Shown in pieces: positions 7,188-17,162 of a stretch of DNA of 64,000 nt (its first letter is position 1; each line of letters opens with the position of its first letter). The position numbers and the translations under genes are program-made. This DNA is from JBFWWP01 sp050246115 (GTDB lineage: Bacteria; Planctomycetota; UBA8108; UBA1146; JAJFFE01): assembly GCA_050246115.1 (NCBI GenBank), contig JBFWWP010000011.1, forward strand, positions 91,284 to 155,283, given 5' to 3'. Below the pieces are notes generated by a model. It was given only the letters and a program-made list of their open reading frames with translations, was not told the DNA's origin and did no database searches.

Positions 7188-8636
7188 ATGGCGCAAGAGC
7201 CGGCGATCTTCACCATTTTCGGCGGTACTGGCGATCTTGCGGCCCGCAAGCTCTTCCCGGCCCTTTGTCGTAGTGCCCAAGAAGGGCTATTGAACGAACG
7301 CACCCAGGTGCTCGGGCTCGGGCGTGCCTACAAGGCCGACGACACGTTTCGTTCCGAAGTGCGAGACGCGCTCATCGAGTTTGGCTGTCGCGCGGATACC
7401 GCCAACTCGTTCGTACGGCGAGTTCACTACCAGCCGATTGGCGCCAGCGAACCCAGCGCTTTCCGCGCGCTCGGCGATCGCTTGGAGAAGCTGCGCGCCG
7501 AGCACTCGCTTCCACGCCACTTCGCCTACTATCTCTCGCTCCCGCCCGAAGTCATGCCCGCGACGGTGACCGGCCTGGGCGAGGCCGGTCTGAATGCGTT
7601 CGAGGACGGTTGGTCTCGTGTCGTGCTCGAGAAGCCTTTCGGGCGTGACCTGGCATCGGCGCAAGAGCTCAATCGTCTGGTGCATCGCTACTTCGCCGAG
7701 AAGCAGGTGTTTCGCATCGATCACTATCTGGGCAAGGAAACCGTGCAGAACCTGCTCGTGTTTCGCCTCGCCAATGGTCTCATCGAGTCGGCGTGGAATC
7801 GCGATCGCATCGAGAGCGTGCAGATCACCGTGGGAGAGACGCTCGGGGTTGGGAGTCGTGCGGGGTATTACGACAAGTCGGGCGCCTTGCGCGACATGGT
7901 CCAGAATCACCTGACGCAACTCCTGACGCTGGTGGCGATGGAGGTGCCGTCGAGCATCGAGGCCGACGCGATTCGCTACGAGAAGATCAAGGTGTTGCGC
8001 TCCATGGCACCACTCGACCTCAGCAAGGTGGTTCGCGGTCAGTACACTGCCGGGGTGTGCGACGGAGAGCCCGCGGTCGCGTACCTCGACGAGGCCGGCG
8101 TGCCCGCTTCGTCGACAACCGAGACCTTCGTCGCGATGGAGCTCCACGTCGACTCGTGGCGCTGGCAAGGCGTTCCGTTCTACCTTCGAACCGGCAAGCG
8201 GATGCCGCAGAAGACCACCCAGATCGCCGTGCGTTTCCGCCGCGCGCCGGTGAGCTTCTTCAAGAATCTCGGTTGCAGCCCGAGCAGTGCCGACCTACTC
8301 GTGATCACCCTGCAACCCGATGAAGGCTTCGCTCTCTACTTCGACATCAAAACGCCGGGCGACCCGTTTCGCGTCGAGACGATTCCCCTCCGGTTCGACT
8401 ACCAGGAGCGTTTTCCGGGGATCCAAGACGCCTACCAAACCCTGCTGCTCGACGTGCTCGAGGGTGACCAGACCCTATTCGTGCACTCGGAAGAAGTCGA
8501 GAAGTCCTGGCAGCTCTTCACCCCGCTGATCGCGGCTCCGACGCCGATACGAACCTACGCCGCGGGTACCTGGGGGCCGCCCGAGGCCGAAGGCCTGGCC
8601 GTCCCCGAGATGCGGTGGCTGGAAAGCGTGCGGTAG
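7188..8636 (+). CDS. zwf: Glucose-6-phosphate 1-dehydrogenase
   Basis: A 482-residue enzyme that oxidises glucose 6-phosphate to 6-phosphogluconolactone with NAD(P)+, the entry step of the oxidative pentose phosphate pathway. The Rossmann motif FGGTGDLAARKLFPAL is at residues 11-26 and the active-site block RIDHYLGKE at 176-184. EKPFGRD (about 148-154) and YLRTGKRM are further family blocks. ATG 7188 is preferred to the in-frame ATG at 7164 because it has AAGGAG seven bases upstream. The gene overlaps the start of pgl by 22 bp and heads a zwf-pgl-pgi operon. Confidence 0.97.
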   Translation: MAQEPAIFTIFGGTGDLAARKLFPALCRSAQEGLLNERTQVLGLGRAYKADDTFRSEVRDALIEFGCRADTANSFVRRVHYQPIGASEPSAFRALGDRLEKLRAEHSLPRHFAYYLSLPPEVMPATVTGLGEAGLNAFEDGWSRVVLEKPFGRDLASAQELNRLVHRYFAEKQVFRIDHYLGKETVQNLLVFRLANGLIESAWNRDRIESVQITVGETLGVGSRAGYYDKSGALRDMVQNHLTQLLTLVAMEVPSSIEADAIRYEKIKVLRSMAPLDLSKVVRGQYTAGVCDGEPAVAYLDEAGVPASSTTETFVAMELHVDSWRWQGVPFYLRTGKRMPQKTTQIAVRFRRAPVSFFKNLGCSPSSADLLVITLQPDEGFALYFDIKTPGDPFRVETIPLRFDYQERFPGIQDAYQTLLLDVLEGDQTLFVHSEEVEKSWQLFTPLIAAPTPIRTYAAGTWGPPEAEGLAVPEMRWLESVR

Positions 8637-9415
8637 CCGTCTTGAGTGCTGCGCCCCTTGAACTCCTGCGCTTTACCGACGCCGTCGCGCTCGCCGCGGC
8701 GGCCGCGACCGAGTTCGTACAAACGATCGTCACGACGATCGCGGAGCGTGGCCATTGCCGGCTGGCGCTGGCCGGCGGATCCTCGCCCAAGGCGATCTAC
8801 CAACGCATCGCATCGGCCTCGGAACTGTCGGGCCGCGTCGATTGGGAACGGGTCGAAGTCTTCTGGGGGGATGAACGCTGCGTCCCACCCGACCACGAGC
8901 AGAGCAATCATCGCATGGCGCGCGAAGCCTTGCTGCGCCACGTCCCTGTTCGACCGGAGTTTGTGCACCGCATCCGTGGTGAGATCGCCGCGGTTGAAGC
9001 AGCTCGGGAGTACACGGCGGTGCTGGGTTCGGAACCGTTGGATCTCGTGGTCCTCGGAATGGGTGACGACGGTCATACGGCTTCGCTGTTCCCGGGGCGC
9101 CCCGAGGCCGACGAAGGCGAGGCACGGGTGGTCGCGGCCAGGGCTCCGGTAGCGCCGTATGAGCGAGTGTCGCTCACGCAGCGAGTCTTCGCCGAAAGTA
9201 CGAACGTAATGTTCTGGGTGAGCGGGTCGAGCAAGGCCGAACGCGTGGCCGCGATCCTGGCCGAGGTCGAGCAGGGGCGCCCGCGACTGCCGGCAGCACG
9301 AGTGCGCCCGCGGGGCCGGCTGCGGTGGTTCGTGGACGAGTGTGCGGCTCGAGCGCTGCCCTCGGGCTTGGCCCAGACCAGCTCGCGGATCCTGTTTGGC
9401 GACAACAGAAAGTAG
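8615..9415 (+). CDS. pgl: 6-phosphogluconolactonase
   Basis: A 266-residue DevB/SOL-type lactonase that hydrolyses 6-phosphogluconolactone, the product of the upstream zwf. Family blocks are LALAGGSSPK (about residues 50-59), FWGDERCVPPDHEQSN (83-98) and GMGDDGHTASLFPG (148-161). The GTG at 8615 overlaps zwf by 22 bp; a TTG at 8642 is an alternative that would avoid the overlap. pgi begins 8 bp after the stop, so the two genes are coupled. The C-terminal third is arginine-rich (about residues 223-245) but the overall length is normal. Confidence 0.93.
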   Translation: MAGKRAVAVLSAAPLELLRFTDAVALAAAAATEFVQTIVTTIAERGHCRLALAGGSSPKAIYQRIASASELSGRVDWERVEVFWGDERCVPPDHEQSNHRMAREALLRHVPVRPEFVHRIRGEIAAVEAAREYTAVLGSEPLDLVVLGMGDDGHTASLFPGRPEADEGEARVVAARAPVAPYERVSLTQRVFAESTNVMFWVSGSSKAERVAAILAEVEQGRPRLPAARVRPRGRLRWFVDECAARALPSGLAQTSSRILFGDNRK

Positions 9416-9423
9416 TCGTTTCC

Positions 9424-11106
9424 ATGACGGTGAAGAACATGAAAAGCGAAACCGCCCTGAGTCCGCTGACCAAGTCACGTGTGTGGCAGGCGCTCGTCAA
9501 GCACCGCCAGCAGCTTGGACACCAGCATTTGCGCGATTTGTTCGCGGCCGATCCGCGCCGTTTCGAGCGCTTCTCGATCCGCTATGATGACATCTTGCTC
9601 GACTACTCCAAGCAGCGCATCACTTCCGAAACGATGGAGCTCTTGCTCGAACTCGCGCAGGAGTCGCGGCTCCTCAGCTTGCGGGAGAAGATGTTCGCGG
9701 GTGAACCCATCAACAACACCGAGGGCCGTGCCGTGCTGCACGTGGCCCTGCGCAATCGCAGCGATCGTCCCCAGCATGTGGACGGCGTCGACGTCATGCC
9801 GGCGGTGCGCGCCGTGCTCGCGAAGATGCGCAAGTTCAGCGACGCGGTGCGCAGCGGGGAGTGGAAAGGGTACACCGGCAAGGCGATCACCGATGTCGTG
9901 AACATCGGGATCGGCGGGTCGGACCTCGGTCCGGTCATGGTGACCGAAGCCCTACGGCCCTACTGGCAAGACGGGCTCCACGTGCACTTCGTATCGAACG
10001 TCGATGGTACGCACCTGGTCGAGACGCTGAAGCGATGTGCACCCGAGACCACGCTGTTCACGGTCGCGTCCAAGACCTTCACGACGCAGGAGACCATTAC
10101 CAACGCCACCGCGGCTCGCGACTGGTTGCTTGCGAAGTTGGGGCCACGTGAGGCGGTGGCGCGCCACTTCGTGGCGTTGTCGACCAACGCCAAGGCCGTA
10201 GCCGAGTTCGGCATCGACACTGCGAACATGTTCGAGTTCTGGGACTGGGTGGGGGGGCGCTACTCCCTGTGGTCTGCCATCGGGTTGCCGATCGCGCTCG
10301 TCATCGGCATGGATCGGTTCGAGGAACTCCTGCAAGGCGCTCACGACCTCGACGAGCACTTTCGCGTTGCGCCCCTCGATCAGAATCTACCGGTGATCCT
10401 GGCGCTCCTGGGCATCTGGTGCCACAACTTCTTTGGCGCCGAGTCGCACGCGATTCTCCCGTACGATCAGTACCTGCATCGCTTCGCCGCCTACTTCCAG
10501 CAGGGCGACATGGAGAGCAACGGCAAGGGCGTCGACCGCGAAGCGCGCCCGATCACCGACTACACGACGGGCCCGGTCATCTGGGGCGAGCCAGGGACCA
10601 ACGGCCAACACGCGTTCTATCAACTCATCCACCAGGGCACGCGGATGATTCCCTGCGACTTCATCGCGCCGGTTCACTCCCAGAACCCACTCGGGCGACA
10701 GCACGAGATCTTGCTCGCCAATTTCTTTGCGCAGACCGAGGCTCTCATGCGGGGCAAGACGGGCGAGGAGGTCCGCGTCGAGCTCGCCAAGCAAGGGGTC
10801 ACGAATCGCCCAGACCTGGTCGCGCACAAGACCTTCTCCGGTAATCGCCCGACCAACTCGATTCTGTTCGACCGGCTCACGCCGCGGACCTTGGGTCGGC
10901 TGCTGGCTCTGTACGAGCACAAGATCTTCGTTCAGGGCGCCATCTGGAACATCAACAGCTTCGACCAGTGGGGAGTGGAACTCGGGAAGCAACTCGCGAA
11001 CGCGATTCTTCCCGAACTCGCCGGCCCCGAGGTCGTGACTTCCCACGATCCGTCGACCAATGGCCTGATCAACCACTACAAGGCGCGCCGGACCGTCGCT
11101 CCGTAG
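9424..11106 (+). CDS. pgi: Glucose-6-phosphate isomerase
   Basis: A 560-residue phosphoglucose isomerase interconverting glucose 6-phosphate and fructose 6-phosphate. It has the sugar-phosphate-binding block NIGIGGSDLGP, signature 1 GGRYSLWSAIGLPI (about residues 276-289) and signature 2 FDQWGVELGKQLA (about 510-522). The length fits the eukaryote/proteobacteria-type long form. ATG 9424 follows pgl by 8 bp; ATG 9439 is a possible alternative. Clustering with zwf and pgl suggests coordinated hexose-phosphate recycling through the pentose phosphate pathway. No terminator-like hairpin is obvious downstream. Confidence 0.97.
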   Translation: MTVKNMKSETALSPLTKSRVWQALVKHRQQLGHQHLRDLFAADPRRFERFSIRYDDILLDYSKQRITSETMELLLELAQESRLLSLREKMFAGEPINNTEGRAVLHVALRNRSDRPQHVDGVDVMPAVRAVLAKMRKFSDAVRSGEWKGYTGKAITDVVNIGIGGSDLGPVMVTEALRPYWQDGLHVHFVSNVDGTHLVETLKRCAPETTLFTVASKTFTTQETITNATAARDWLLAKLGPREAVARHFVALSTNAKAVAEFGIDTANMFEFWDWVGGRYSLWSAIGLPIALVIGMDRFEELLQGAHDLDEHFRVAPLDQNLPVILALLGIWCHNFFGAESHAILPYDQYLHRFAAYFQQGDMESNGKGVDREARPITDYTTGPVIWGEPGTNGQHAFYQLIHQGTRMIPCDFIAPVHSQNPLGRQHEILLANFFAQTEALMRGKTGEEVRVELAKQGVTNRPDLVAHKTFSGNRPTNSILFDRLTPRTLGRLLALYEHKIFVQGAIWNINSFDQWGVELGKQLANAILPELAGPEVVTSHDPSTNGLINHYKARRTVAP

Positions 11107-11205
11107 GAACGGCCGGGCTCCCGGTGCGGTGCCGCCCTTTGCTTGCCGACGGTGGGTCCGGGCAAACCGCGACAACGGGCTCCGGAACGTGGCGGGACGA
11201 CCCGT

Positions 11206-13125
11206 TCACGGGCACGTGGGATCGTCTGCGCAGCCGAGCGAATCGACGGTCGGGTCGCTGCCGCACCCCGTGAAGGGAGGGGGCAGCGGCACCGCAGGCA
11301 CTCCGAACAACGACCCGAGGATGGCGACCACGTCCGCGATGTTCGCGGCGCCGTCGTCGTTGCCGTCGGCGGAGTCCTGGCAGTCGATGGCGTTGGGGCC
11401 ACCCGGTCCGGGGAACAAGTTGCCGAGCAGATAGACTGCGTCGGCAATGTTGCGCGCTCCGTCGAGGTTCACGTCACCGCGCCGAAAGGTGGCTCCCGCG
11501 CAAGCGTCTGCGGCTTCGTACGCGCCCAGGTCTACTCGTTCGAGGCAGTCTCCATCCCCGTCCGCGAGTCGCGGCGCTCCGTCCAGGTCGACGGTGAGCG
11601 TCGTCGGCGTCTGAACGTCGTTGCCGGTGTCGATCGCCGGCGAAGCCGGGCCCAGGCGGTAGTCCCCGGCCGCGGGGTCGAGGAACAGCGGGTTGGTGTC
11701 GACGACATCGACCTGGACGATCCCCGCCGGGAGCTGCGCCGCCCCTTGGACGATGCTCGCAGTGATGACGCCGCTCGTGCTGCTCGGGCTCAGCGATCCG
11801 GTGCCGTTGTTGCGAAGGATGGAGTTCGCGATGAGATAGTCGCCGGCTGGGAAAGACGCGAGTTGCAGCGCCCGTCCGTTGACGTTGTCGGCGAAGGTGC
11901 AATGAGCGATCGTGACCTGCGCCCCCGGGCCGTCGAAGGCGTTACCGCTCTGGGTGAAGCCAGCGCCGCTCTCGTTGCCGGCGAACAGGCAGCCTTCAAT
12001 TCGCACCTGCATGACGGTGGTGCCGCCGCCGTTCGACAGGATCGCCGCGCCGTTCTGGAGCGATTGATTGCCAATGAAGCGCGTGTTGATGAACGTGGCC
12101 ACGTCGTCCGGACGACGCGACCAGATGAAGGCGGCACCGCCCTGGTTGGAGGCGTTGTCCTCGAACAGGCAGTCGACGAAAGTCGGGGCGCCCTCACGCG
12201 TCGGCTGGTTGACCGGGTCCCAGGCGTTGCGGTGAAACACCGCGCCGCCGGCACTGGTGGCTTCGTTGTTGCGGAACGTCACGCGTTCGAACACCGGGAA
12301 CCCGTGCTCGATGTAGACCCCGGCTCCGTAGGCGGCGCCGGCTGACGCGTCGTTGACGTTGTCCTCGAACGTGCAGTCGCTGAAGTGGATGTCCGATTCC
12401 CAGATGAAGAGCGCCGCACCGACCGTTTGGAACTGTGTCCCGCCGATGTGATTGGCGCGGAACTCGCAATCGGTCACGGTTCCGGGGGTGTCAAAGATGA
12501 ATACGACACCGCCGCGCCCGACCTGCGTGTCGTTGATGATCGTGTTGTCGATGATGCGAAGGTCGTGCAGGTCGATTGCGGTGCTACCGAAAGTCCACAG
12601 GGCAGCGCCGTAGTGACCCTGTGGGAGGGTGTCGAGATCCTGGTACACACGCGTCAGGGTCAGGCCGTCGAGCAGAATCTCGCCACCCACGTCGGCGCGC
12701 AGCAAGGTGAGACTGTTGTCGGTGAGCAGCGTCGGATCGCCGATCTCGCCGCTCAGGATCGTGGCGAAAGCCGAGGTGTCGCGATCGTCGGGGGCTCCCC
12801 CGCCGGCGCCGCCGCGGTATCCTCCTTCGACGCGCACTCCGCCGACGTAGCTCCAGTACGCCGAGCGGCTGCCGACCGGGAGCAGCGGATGGCCCACGTC
12901 CGGGGTGTATGTGCCCTGTGCGATCCGCACGTTGTCCCCGGCGGTGGCAACCGCCAGCGCGGCATGCAGGGTCGTGAATGCGTCGCCCCATGACGTGCCC
13001 GTGCCTGCGACCGTAGCCGCGGAGTCGACGTACCACGTGCTCTGCCCGAACCCGACGCCGGGAGCGAACCACGATGCGACGAAACAGCACGACGCGGCGA
13101 CCCAGTGGCGACCCATGGGATGCAT
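11206..13125 (-). CDS. Secreted right-handed beta-helix protein with C-terminal dockerin-like EF-hand repeats
   Basis: A 639-residue exported protein. ATG 13125 has AAGGAG eight bases upstream; residues 1-27 form a signal peptide ending near GVGFGQ. The body (about 30-530) has the repetitive asparagine- and glycine-rich pattern of a parallel beta-helix, with repeats such as FEDNASNQGGAAF and FRNNEATSAGGAVF, as in Planctomycetes polymorphic outer-membrane-like proteins. Residues about 546-612 carry a pair of dockerin-type EF-hand segments (GDVNLDGARNIADAVYLLG and GNDDGAANIADVVAILG). It is a single gene on the opposite strand between pgi and gnd; it may be a cell-surface adhesin or structural protein, but no enzymatic activity can be assigned. 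Confidence 0.85.
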   Translation of the reverse strand: MHPMGRHWVAASCCFVASWFAPGVGFGQSTWYVDSAATVAGTGTSWGDAFTTLHAALAVATAGDNVRIAQGTYTPDVGHPLLPVGSRSAYWSYVGGVRVEGGYRGGAGGGAPDDRDTSAFATILSGEIGDPTLLTDNSLTLLRADVGGEILLDGLTLTRVYQDLDTLPQGHYGAALWTFGSTAIDLHDLRIIDNTIINDTQVGRGGVVFIFDTPGTVTDCEFRANHIGGTQFQTVGAALFIWESDIHFSDCTFEDNVNDASAGAAYGAGVYIEHGFPVFERVTFRNNEATSAGGAVFHRNAWDPVNQPTREGAPTFVDCLFEDNASNQGGAAFIWSRRPDDVATFINTRFIGNQSLQNGAAILSNGGGTTVMQVRIEGCLFAGNESGAGFTQSGNAFDGPGAQVTIAHCTFADNVNGRALQLASFPAGDYLIANSILRNNGTGSLSPSSTSGVITASIVQGAAQLPAGIVQVDVVDTNPLFLDPAAGDYRLGPASPAIDTGNDVQTPTTLTVDLDGAPRLADGDGDCLERVDLGAYEAADACAGATFRRGDVNLDGARNIADAVYLLGNLFPGPGGPNAIDCQDSADGNDDGAANIADVVAILGSLFGVPAVPLPPPFTGCGSDPTVDSLGCADDPTCP

Positions 13126-13501
13126 GTTGAACTCCTTCGGAGAGGTGTGACCGGCGCCGATCTTACGGGCTGACGCCGAAGTGCACGAGGACTTGGCCAC
13201 GGGAAAGCGGAGAGCGCCGCGGAACTACGGGACGGGGGCAGCAGCCGACTCGGCAACGAGGGCCGCTTCGTGCCGGCTTTATCGGGCTTTGTGGCTTCCC
13301 AGCGTCAAGCGGTGACCGACCCGTGTCGATAGCAGGAACGAGGTCGGCTCGCGGCGGCCTCGCGCGAACGACGTTTCCCCGCTAGAGTCGGCAGCGATCG
13401 AAGCGCTGGCGGCGTTGCGCGGCATCGAGACGCAACCACGGACCCGGTCGCTACCGGTGCCAGCACCGCCCGACTTTCAGCCCGACAAGGAGCCGGAGAT
13501 C
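13126..13501. other. Divergent intergenic region before the beta-helix gene and gnd
   Basis: These 376 bp lie between two divergent starts and should hold both promoters. No additional reading frame, RNA or repeat was recognised here. Confidence 0.4.
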
Positions 13502-14938
13502 ATGGCCGCAGAGAAAGCACAGTTCGGTGTCATCGGCATGGCGGTCATGGGGCGAAACCTCGCGCTCAACGTCGTCGATCACGGGTTTCGCGTCGCGGTT
13601 CACAACCGCGCTCCCGAGCCCTTGGCGCAGGCTGTCACCGAGAGTGGGGGGCGACTGCAGCCGGCGGGAACCCTCGAGGCGTTGGTGGCCATGCTCGAGC
13701 GTCCGCGCCGCCTGCTGCTCATGATCAAGGCCGGCCCGGCAGTGGACCAAGTGCTCGAGACGCTGACGCCGCTCCTCGAGCCAGGCGACATCGTGATCGA
13801 CGGTGGCAACTCCTGGTATCTGGACACGCGGCGGCGTGAAGCGGCGTGTCGTGCGGCTGGCCTGAGGTTCTGCGGCATGGGAGTCTCGGGCGGTGAAGAA
13901 GGTGCGCGCAACGGACCGTCGCTCATGCCCGGTGGTGACGCCGAGGCCTATCACGCCCTGGCTCCGCTCCTCGAGGCCATCGCAGCGCGAACCGACTCGG
14001 GTCCGTGCGTGACCCACGTCGGACCGGATGGCGCCGGTCACTTCGTCAAGATGGTCCACAACGGTATCGAATACGCCGACATGCAGTTCATTGCCGAGGC
14101 CTATGACGTTCTGGCCCGCGTCGGCGGTATCCAGCCCGATCGCCTCGCCGAGATTTTCGACGAATGGAATCGCGGCCCGCTGGAATCGTTCTTGATCGAG
14201 ATCACCGCGCAGATCTTCCGAGTACGCGACCCGAAGACCGGCGGCTGGTTGGTCGATCAGGTCTTGGATCGCGCCGGACAGAAGGGCACCGGGCGCTGGA
14301 CCGCTCAGGTCGCGCTCGATCTCGGCGTCCCCATTCCGAGCATCGCCGCCGCCATCGACGCGCGCGTGTTGTCGAGTCTCAAGGCCGATCGCACGGTCGC
14401 CGCCAAAGTCCTCGAGGGACCCGTTCCGGCGCGCTACACCGGCACGACGGTCCAGTTGATCGATCAAGTCCGCGACGCTCTCTTTGCCGCGAAGATCGCG
14501 GCCTACGCGCAAGGCATGCACCTGATCCAAAGCGCATCTCGCGAGTACGCCTGGTCCATCGACATGCGCGAACTCGCGCGCATCTGGAAGGGCGGGTGCA
14601 TCATTCGCGCGCGCTTCTTGGACCAAATGATGCGAGCCTACGAGCGTCGGGCCGACCTGCCGCATCTCCTCCTCGACGCCGACCTCCGCCGCGAAGTGCA
14701 CTCGCGTCAAGCTGCGTGGCGCGAAGTCGTCGGCCTCGCCCAACGCCACGGGATTCCCACTCTGGGAATGGCGACCGGCCTCGCCTACTACGACAGTTAC
14801 CGGACCGAGAACCTGCCGCAAAGCCTCACGCAGGCGCAACGCGACGCATTCGGCGCCCACACCTACCAACGCAGCGACGATCCCGACGGCCCGTTCGTGC
14901 ACACCGACTGGCTCGGGGTTCACGACACCGCCCGCTGA
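13502..14938 (+). CDS. gnd: 6-phosphogluconate dehydrogenase, decarboxylating
   Basis: A 478-residue enzyme that oxidatively decarboxylates 6-phosphogluconate to ribulose 5-phosphate. The N-terminal coenzyme fold begins GVIGMAVMGRNLALNV (about residues 9-24). The substrate-binding block FCGMGVSGGEEGARNGPSLM lies at about 121-140, and HFVKMVHNGIEY contains the catalytic lysine. The C-terminal segment ends VHTDWLG. ATG 13502 has AAGGAG upstream. The length and terminal domain indicate the long dimeric Gnd form rather than the short GndA-like one. Together with zwf and pgl it completes the oxidative branch. Confidence 0.97.
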   Translation: MAAEKAQFGVIGMAVMGRNLALNVVDHGFRVAVHNRAPEPLAQAVTESGGRLQPAGTLEALVAMLERPRRLLLMIKAGPAVDQVLETLTPLLEPGDIVIDGGNSWYLDTRRREAACRAAGLRFCGMGVSGGEEGARNGPSLMPGGDAEAYHALAPLLEAIAARTDSGPCVTHVGPDGAGHFVKMVHNGIEYADMQFIAEAYDVLARVGGIQPDRLAEIFDEWNRGPLESFLIEITAQIFRVRDPKTGGWLVDQVLDRAGQKGTGRWTAQVALDLGVPIPSIAAAIDARVLSSLKADRTVAAKVLEGPVPARYTGTTVQLIDQVRDALFAAKIAAYAQGMHLIQSASREYAWSIDMRELARIWKGGCIIRARFLDQMMRAYERRADLPHLLLDADLRREVHSRQAAWREVVGLAQRHGIPTLGMATGLAYYDSYRTENLPQSLTQAQRDAFGAHTYQRSDDPDGPFVHTDWLGVHDTAR

Positions 14939-15281
14939 CCCGCGGAGATCTCGCTGACACTGACCATATCCATCATCGCCCGGGCGAGGTTGCTGTCCCC
15001 GCTGTCGAGTCTGCACTGCAGTCGGGAAGCGATCCCGTTCCCGGTCTAGCCCCTGGACCGCGCCACACGCAACGACGGGCGAGGGTCGCGAACGAATGGT
15101 CGCGGCGTTCTTGTAGACAGCGTTTCCGTAGACTGAGTGCGGTTTCACTGCGGTTACGACCCTTGTCGTCAAGCCACGAAGCCTAGTCTGAGTTCCGATC
15201 GTCCCTTGACCCCATCGACCGCCTCGGAGAGAGTTCGTCTCGGTCGCAGGCCTCACCTTTGGGGAACCAGGGGATCGCGTC
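14939..15281. other. Intergenic region upstream of the sigma-54 activator
   Basis: These 343 bp contain no supported gene. A short direct repeat (GTAGAC at about 15113 and 15129) lies about 150 bp before the regulator start and could be a regulatory site, but nothing firm can be assigned. Confidence 0.3.
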
Positions 15282-16832
15282 ATGTCGAGTGCACAGCAGG
15301 ACGAACCGGATCGCCATCGATACCAGGCGTTGTTCGCGGTGACCGCCGCGATCGCCGCGCATCGAGACTTGCCGGCGCTGATTCACGAGTTGGCCGGCCA
15401 ACTGAGGCGGGTCGTAAGCTTCGATGCGCTCTCGCTAGTGTTGCATGATGCGGCGACCAATACGATGCGCCTGCACGTGCTCGAGACCAGCGAGCTCATC
15501 GCGTCACCGCTCGAGATCGCCTTGAGTCCGGACGATGACCCGGCGGGCGGCGTTTGGAGAGCGCAGAAGCCTCTGATCCTCTCCGAGGTCACGCAACTGA
15601 GCCGGTGGCCGCGGCTGCTGGAGTCGGTTGAACCTTATGGCGTGCAGAGCTGCTGTTGGCTGCCGCTGACTACGGCCAGGCGGCGGCTCGGTGCACTGGT
15701 GTTCGCGTCCAAGCGGCCGTCGATGTACGAAACGGCGCACCTGGATTTCTTGCAGCAGGTCGCCAACCAAGTCGCCGTCGCCGTCGAGAATGCACAGGCT
15801 TTTCAGGAGATCGAGGCCCTCCGGGACCAACTCGCCAAGGAGAAGGCGTACTTGGAGGAGGAGGTGCGGACGGAGTGCGATTTCGGCGACATCATCGGCG
15901 AGAGTCCGGCTCTGCGAGCGGTACTCCAGAAGGTCGAAACCGTGGCGCCGACGGACTCGACCGTCCTGGTCTTCGGGGCGACCGGCACAGGCAAGGAGCT
16001 CATTGCTCGCGCGGTGCACAGCCTGAGTCCGCGCCAGGGTCGCACCTTCGTCAAGCTGAACTGCGCCGCCCTCCCGACTGGGCTCCTCGAGAGCGAACTC
16101 TTTGGCCACGAGAAGGGAGCGTTCACGGGCGCGATCGCGCAGAAGATTGGGCGCTTCGAGCTGGCGGACCAGGGAACGCTGTTCCTCGACGAGATCGGAG
16201 ACACTCCGCCGGAGCTTCAGCCCAAGCTGCTGCGTGTCCTCCAAGAGCAGGAGTTCGAACGACTGGGCGGCACGCGGACGATCCGGGTGAACGTGCGGCT
16301 GGTTGCCGCCACCAACCGGAACCTGGCGCAGATGGTCGCCGAGGGCCGGTTCCGCAGCGATTTGTACTATCGTCTGAACGTCTTCCCCATCGCGATGCCG
16401 ACCCTGCGCGACCGGCCAGATGACATTCCAAACCTGGTGCGGCACTTTGCCCAGCGCTTTGCCCGGCGTATGAGTCGTCGCATCGAGAGTATCCCGTCCG
16501 CGACGATGGATGCACTCGTACGCTATTCGTGGCCCGGCAACGTGCGCGAGCTGCAGAACGTCATCGAGCGCGCCGTCATCCTCTCGCCGGGCCCAATGCT
16601 ACAGGTTCCCTTGGCCGACCTCGAGGGTGAGCCCGCGCAGGACCGGCCGCCAGCCGCCCCTGTCGCGACCCCGCTTACACTCGTCGACGCGGAGCGCGAG
16701 CACATCGTGAGCGCGTTGATCGCAACCGGGTGGATCGTCGGCGGGCCGAAGGGTGCCGCCGCGCGCCTCGGGATGAAGCGGTCCTCACTCCAGAAGAAGA
16801 TGCAGAAGCTCGGAATCACCCGCCCCATGTAG
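15282..16832 (+). CDS. GAF-domain sigma-54-dependent transcriptional activator (FhlA-like)
   Basis: A 516-residue bacterial enhancer-binding protein. Residues about 20-165 are a GAF-type sensor domain followed by a coiled linker. Residues about 200-430 are the AAA+ domain with Walker A GATGTGKE (about 230), the sigma-54-contacting GAFTGA loop (about 279-284) and Walker B TLFLDEIGD (about 297). Residues about 487-512 are a Fis-type helix-turn-helix (GAAARLGMKRSSLQKKMQKL). There is no receiver domain, so it probably senses a small ligand or redox state directly. It lies upstream of, and co-oriented with, an efflux operon that has its own sigma-54 promoter match and palindromic sites, the likely target. 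Confidence 0.93.
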   Translation: MSSAQQDEPDRHRYQALFAVTAAIAAHRDLPALIHELAGQLRRVVSFDALSLVLHDAATNTMRLHVLETSELIASPLEIALSPDDDPAGGVWRAQKPLILSEVTQLSRWPRLLESVEPYGVQSCCWLPLTTARRRLGALVFASKRPSMYETAHLDFLQQVANQVAVAVENAQAFQEIEALRDQLAKEKAYLEEEVRTECDFGDIIGESPALRAVLQKVETVAPTDSTVLVFGATGTGKELIARAVHSLSPRQGRTFVKLNCAALPTGLLESELFGHEKGAFTGAIAQKIGRFELADQGTLFLDEIGDTPPELQPKLLRVLQEQEFERLGGTRTIRVNVRLVAATNRNLAQMVAEGRFRSDLYYRLNVFPIAMPTLRDRPDDIPNLVRHFAQRFARRMSRRIESIPSATMDALVRYSWPGNVRELQNVIERAVILSPGPMLQVPLADLEGEPAQDRPPAAPVATPLTLVDAEREHIVSALIATGWIVGGPKGAAARLGMKRSSLQKKMQKLGITRPM

Positions 16833-16955
16833 CGAGCGTCGAGCCCGAGTGGGCGTCGGTTCGCTGCGGCTAGTCGCGAATCCAGTGAGTGGACGAGCAA
16901 CCCCAGTTGGCGCCTGCTACCGCAACCATGACCCGGGGCCTCGGTCCCGATGGGT

Positions 16956-16970
16956 GTGACTGCTTGCCAC
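16956..16970. promoter_or_regulatory. Possible weak second enhancer site
   Basis: GTGACTGCTTGCCAC is an imperfect palindrome resembling the perfect one at 17020-17035. The two centres are about 65 bp apart, close to six helical turns, as in paired upstream activator sites. The match is weak. Confidence 0.25.
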
Positions 16971-17019
16971 TGAGCCCCGCTTGGTGCTTTCGGATCGGTG
17001 CCCCATGAACGCCGCCCCA

Positions 17020-17035
17020 GTGGCACTTGTGCCAC
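17020..17035. promoter_or_regulatory. Perfect palindrome, candidate enhancer for the sigma-54 activator
   Basis: GTGGCACTTGTGCCAC is a perfect 7+2+7 inverted repeat located about 120 bp upstream of the sigma-54 promoter match at 17147-17162. That is the usual distance for an upstream activator sequence. The adjacent enhancer-binding-protein gene makes it the obvious candidate ligand for this site. Confidence 0.45.
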
Positions 17036-17146
17036 CCCAGCGTCGCGGCTGGTGTGGCTATTCCTCGCGATCATGCTCCCGCCCGCAGGACACAAGTTCG
17101 TTCATTGCACTCGGATGAGGGGATTCGCTCGGACTCGTTTCGACGC

Positions 17147-17162
17147 TGGCCAGGCCATTGCC
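17147..17162 (+). promoter_or_regulatory. Sigma-54-type promoter of the STAS/RND efflux operon
   Basis: TGGCCAGGCCATTGCC has GG-N10-GC spacing and the TGGC...TTGC cores of a -24/-12 promoter. Transcription would begin near 17174, about 90 bp before the STAS gene start at 17264. Its position between a sigma-54 activator gene and the efflux operon supports function. Confidence 0.5.
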